The position numbers and the translations under genes were made by a program. 64,000 nt of DNA, taken from Branchiostoma floridae. Taxonomy: Eukaryota > Chordata > Leptocardii > Amphioxiformes > Branchiostomatidae. The notes below the pieces were generated by a model. That model had not been told where the DNA came from. It ran no database searches and saw only the letters and a program-made list of their open reading frames with translations. Location: NCBI RefSeq assembly GCF_000003815.2, contig NC_049981.1, positions 977,328-1,041,327 on the forward strand, in the 5' to 3' direction. This document shows positions 63,379-64,000 of the stretch, one piece after another (within the stretch, counting starts at the first letter, position 1; each line of letters begins with the position of its first letter).

Positions 63379-64000
63379 GTGACGACTTTTTCATAAAACG
63401 TAGTTTTACATAGAAATCTGTATGGTGCATAGTGTGCGGAACAAAATGTGTTTCTCTGCTTTTGCTCTTCAGTATTCTTATTAATTGTGTTTTTGTTGTT
63501 AATAGATGTTTCAGGAAGGCCTAATAATTGTATGTATTGTACCCCTTTTACCTCATGTAACTCTTAAACGACCACCAAATTTTCAGACAATGATGTTGAC
63601 ATGATATCTGAACAGTTTAAAGAAGAAAAAAAAGACGCACTTATGACGTAGAATGTAATTTTCCAAAATACATTTTTGCAACATATAACCGCAATAGATA
63701 ATAGAATTAGACTAAAAAAACAAACATTTTTTCATGAAAAATACCAGGTAGTTACAAATTCTAGGGGGTAATAAACTAGTAATTCTCGACCTTGTTAAAT
63801 GATCTACCAGCTTGGATTTTGACCAATGATGTCATCTAATTAGCACAATTTATGTATTTTCAATTATGTGAAAAAAATGTGAAAAATACATTGTTAAAGC
63901 CAAAATTAGCGAATTTTGTCCAAAAAGCGGTTGCCATGGCAACACGGAAAAAATGACATGCAAGTTTTCGCAGGCCTCAACCCCCCCCCCCCCCCGTCTG
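63379..64000. other. Intron/right edge
   Basis: No exon seen. GTTGCCATGGCAAC at 63930-63943 and a C run at about 63980-63996, suggesting another repeat at the edge. Confidence 0.5.

Overview
This is eukaryotic, AT-rich, intron-dense and repeat-dense DNA. It looks like a cephalochordate (amphioxus, Branchiostoma-like) genome. That is an inference from the kind of genes (polycystin-1-like receptor with a C-type lectin head, F-type lectin plus EGF receptor), the many short 1-1 phase exons and the load of MITEs; no sequence search was possible. No rRNA, functional tRNA, CRISPR or bacterial feature is present.

Layout. (1) 1-2234: satellite-like repeats in inverted arrangement, downstream of or intronic to the first gene. 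(2) 2235-37230, minus strand: a polycystin-1-like gene (PKD1L family) whose 5' end and 38 exons can be read and phased by eye. The product is signal peptide, C-type lectin domain, REJ region, GAIN/GPS autoproteolysis site, first membrane helix, PLAT domain, cytoplasmic loops and further membrane helices. The gene runs off the left edge, so the last polycystin helices are missing. Its introns hold microsatellites, SINE heads, LINE 3' ends, a mariner deletion derivative and several TIR-bounded MITEs. Two places break the otherwise clean exon logic: an acceptor at 5717-5718 that reads GG instead of AG, and an unresolved 5' boundary of the exon at 30019. (3) 37231-41772: spacer between two divergently transcribed genes. 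(4) 41773-63378, plus strand: a type II membrane receptor. A first exon encodes an N-terminal cytoplasmic tail with four repeats each ending in an NPxY motif; then come a membrane helix, a stalk built from duplicated 60-nt exons, and a run of near-identical 111-nt EGF exons, with dead or damaged copies among them. The gene appears to continue past the right edge.

The most unusual structure is at 48249-61901. One EGF exon is split in two by 13.65 kb with inverted termini (shared start CTACAAGG) and subterminal regions rich in ATGTGA. This insertion carries an 8.7-kb higher-order tandem array (A-B-B units) and, right of it, two intact exons of an F-type (fucose-binding) lectin domain in the same splice phase as the interrupted gene. 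Unit A is itself a MITE with a 16-bp TIR and a TTGAA target duplication; the uninterrupted B-B junction is its empty site. The insertion may therefore have delivered a lectin domain into an EGF receptor gene whose symmetric exons tolerate skipping and insertion.
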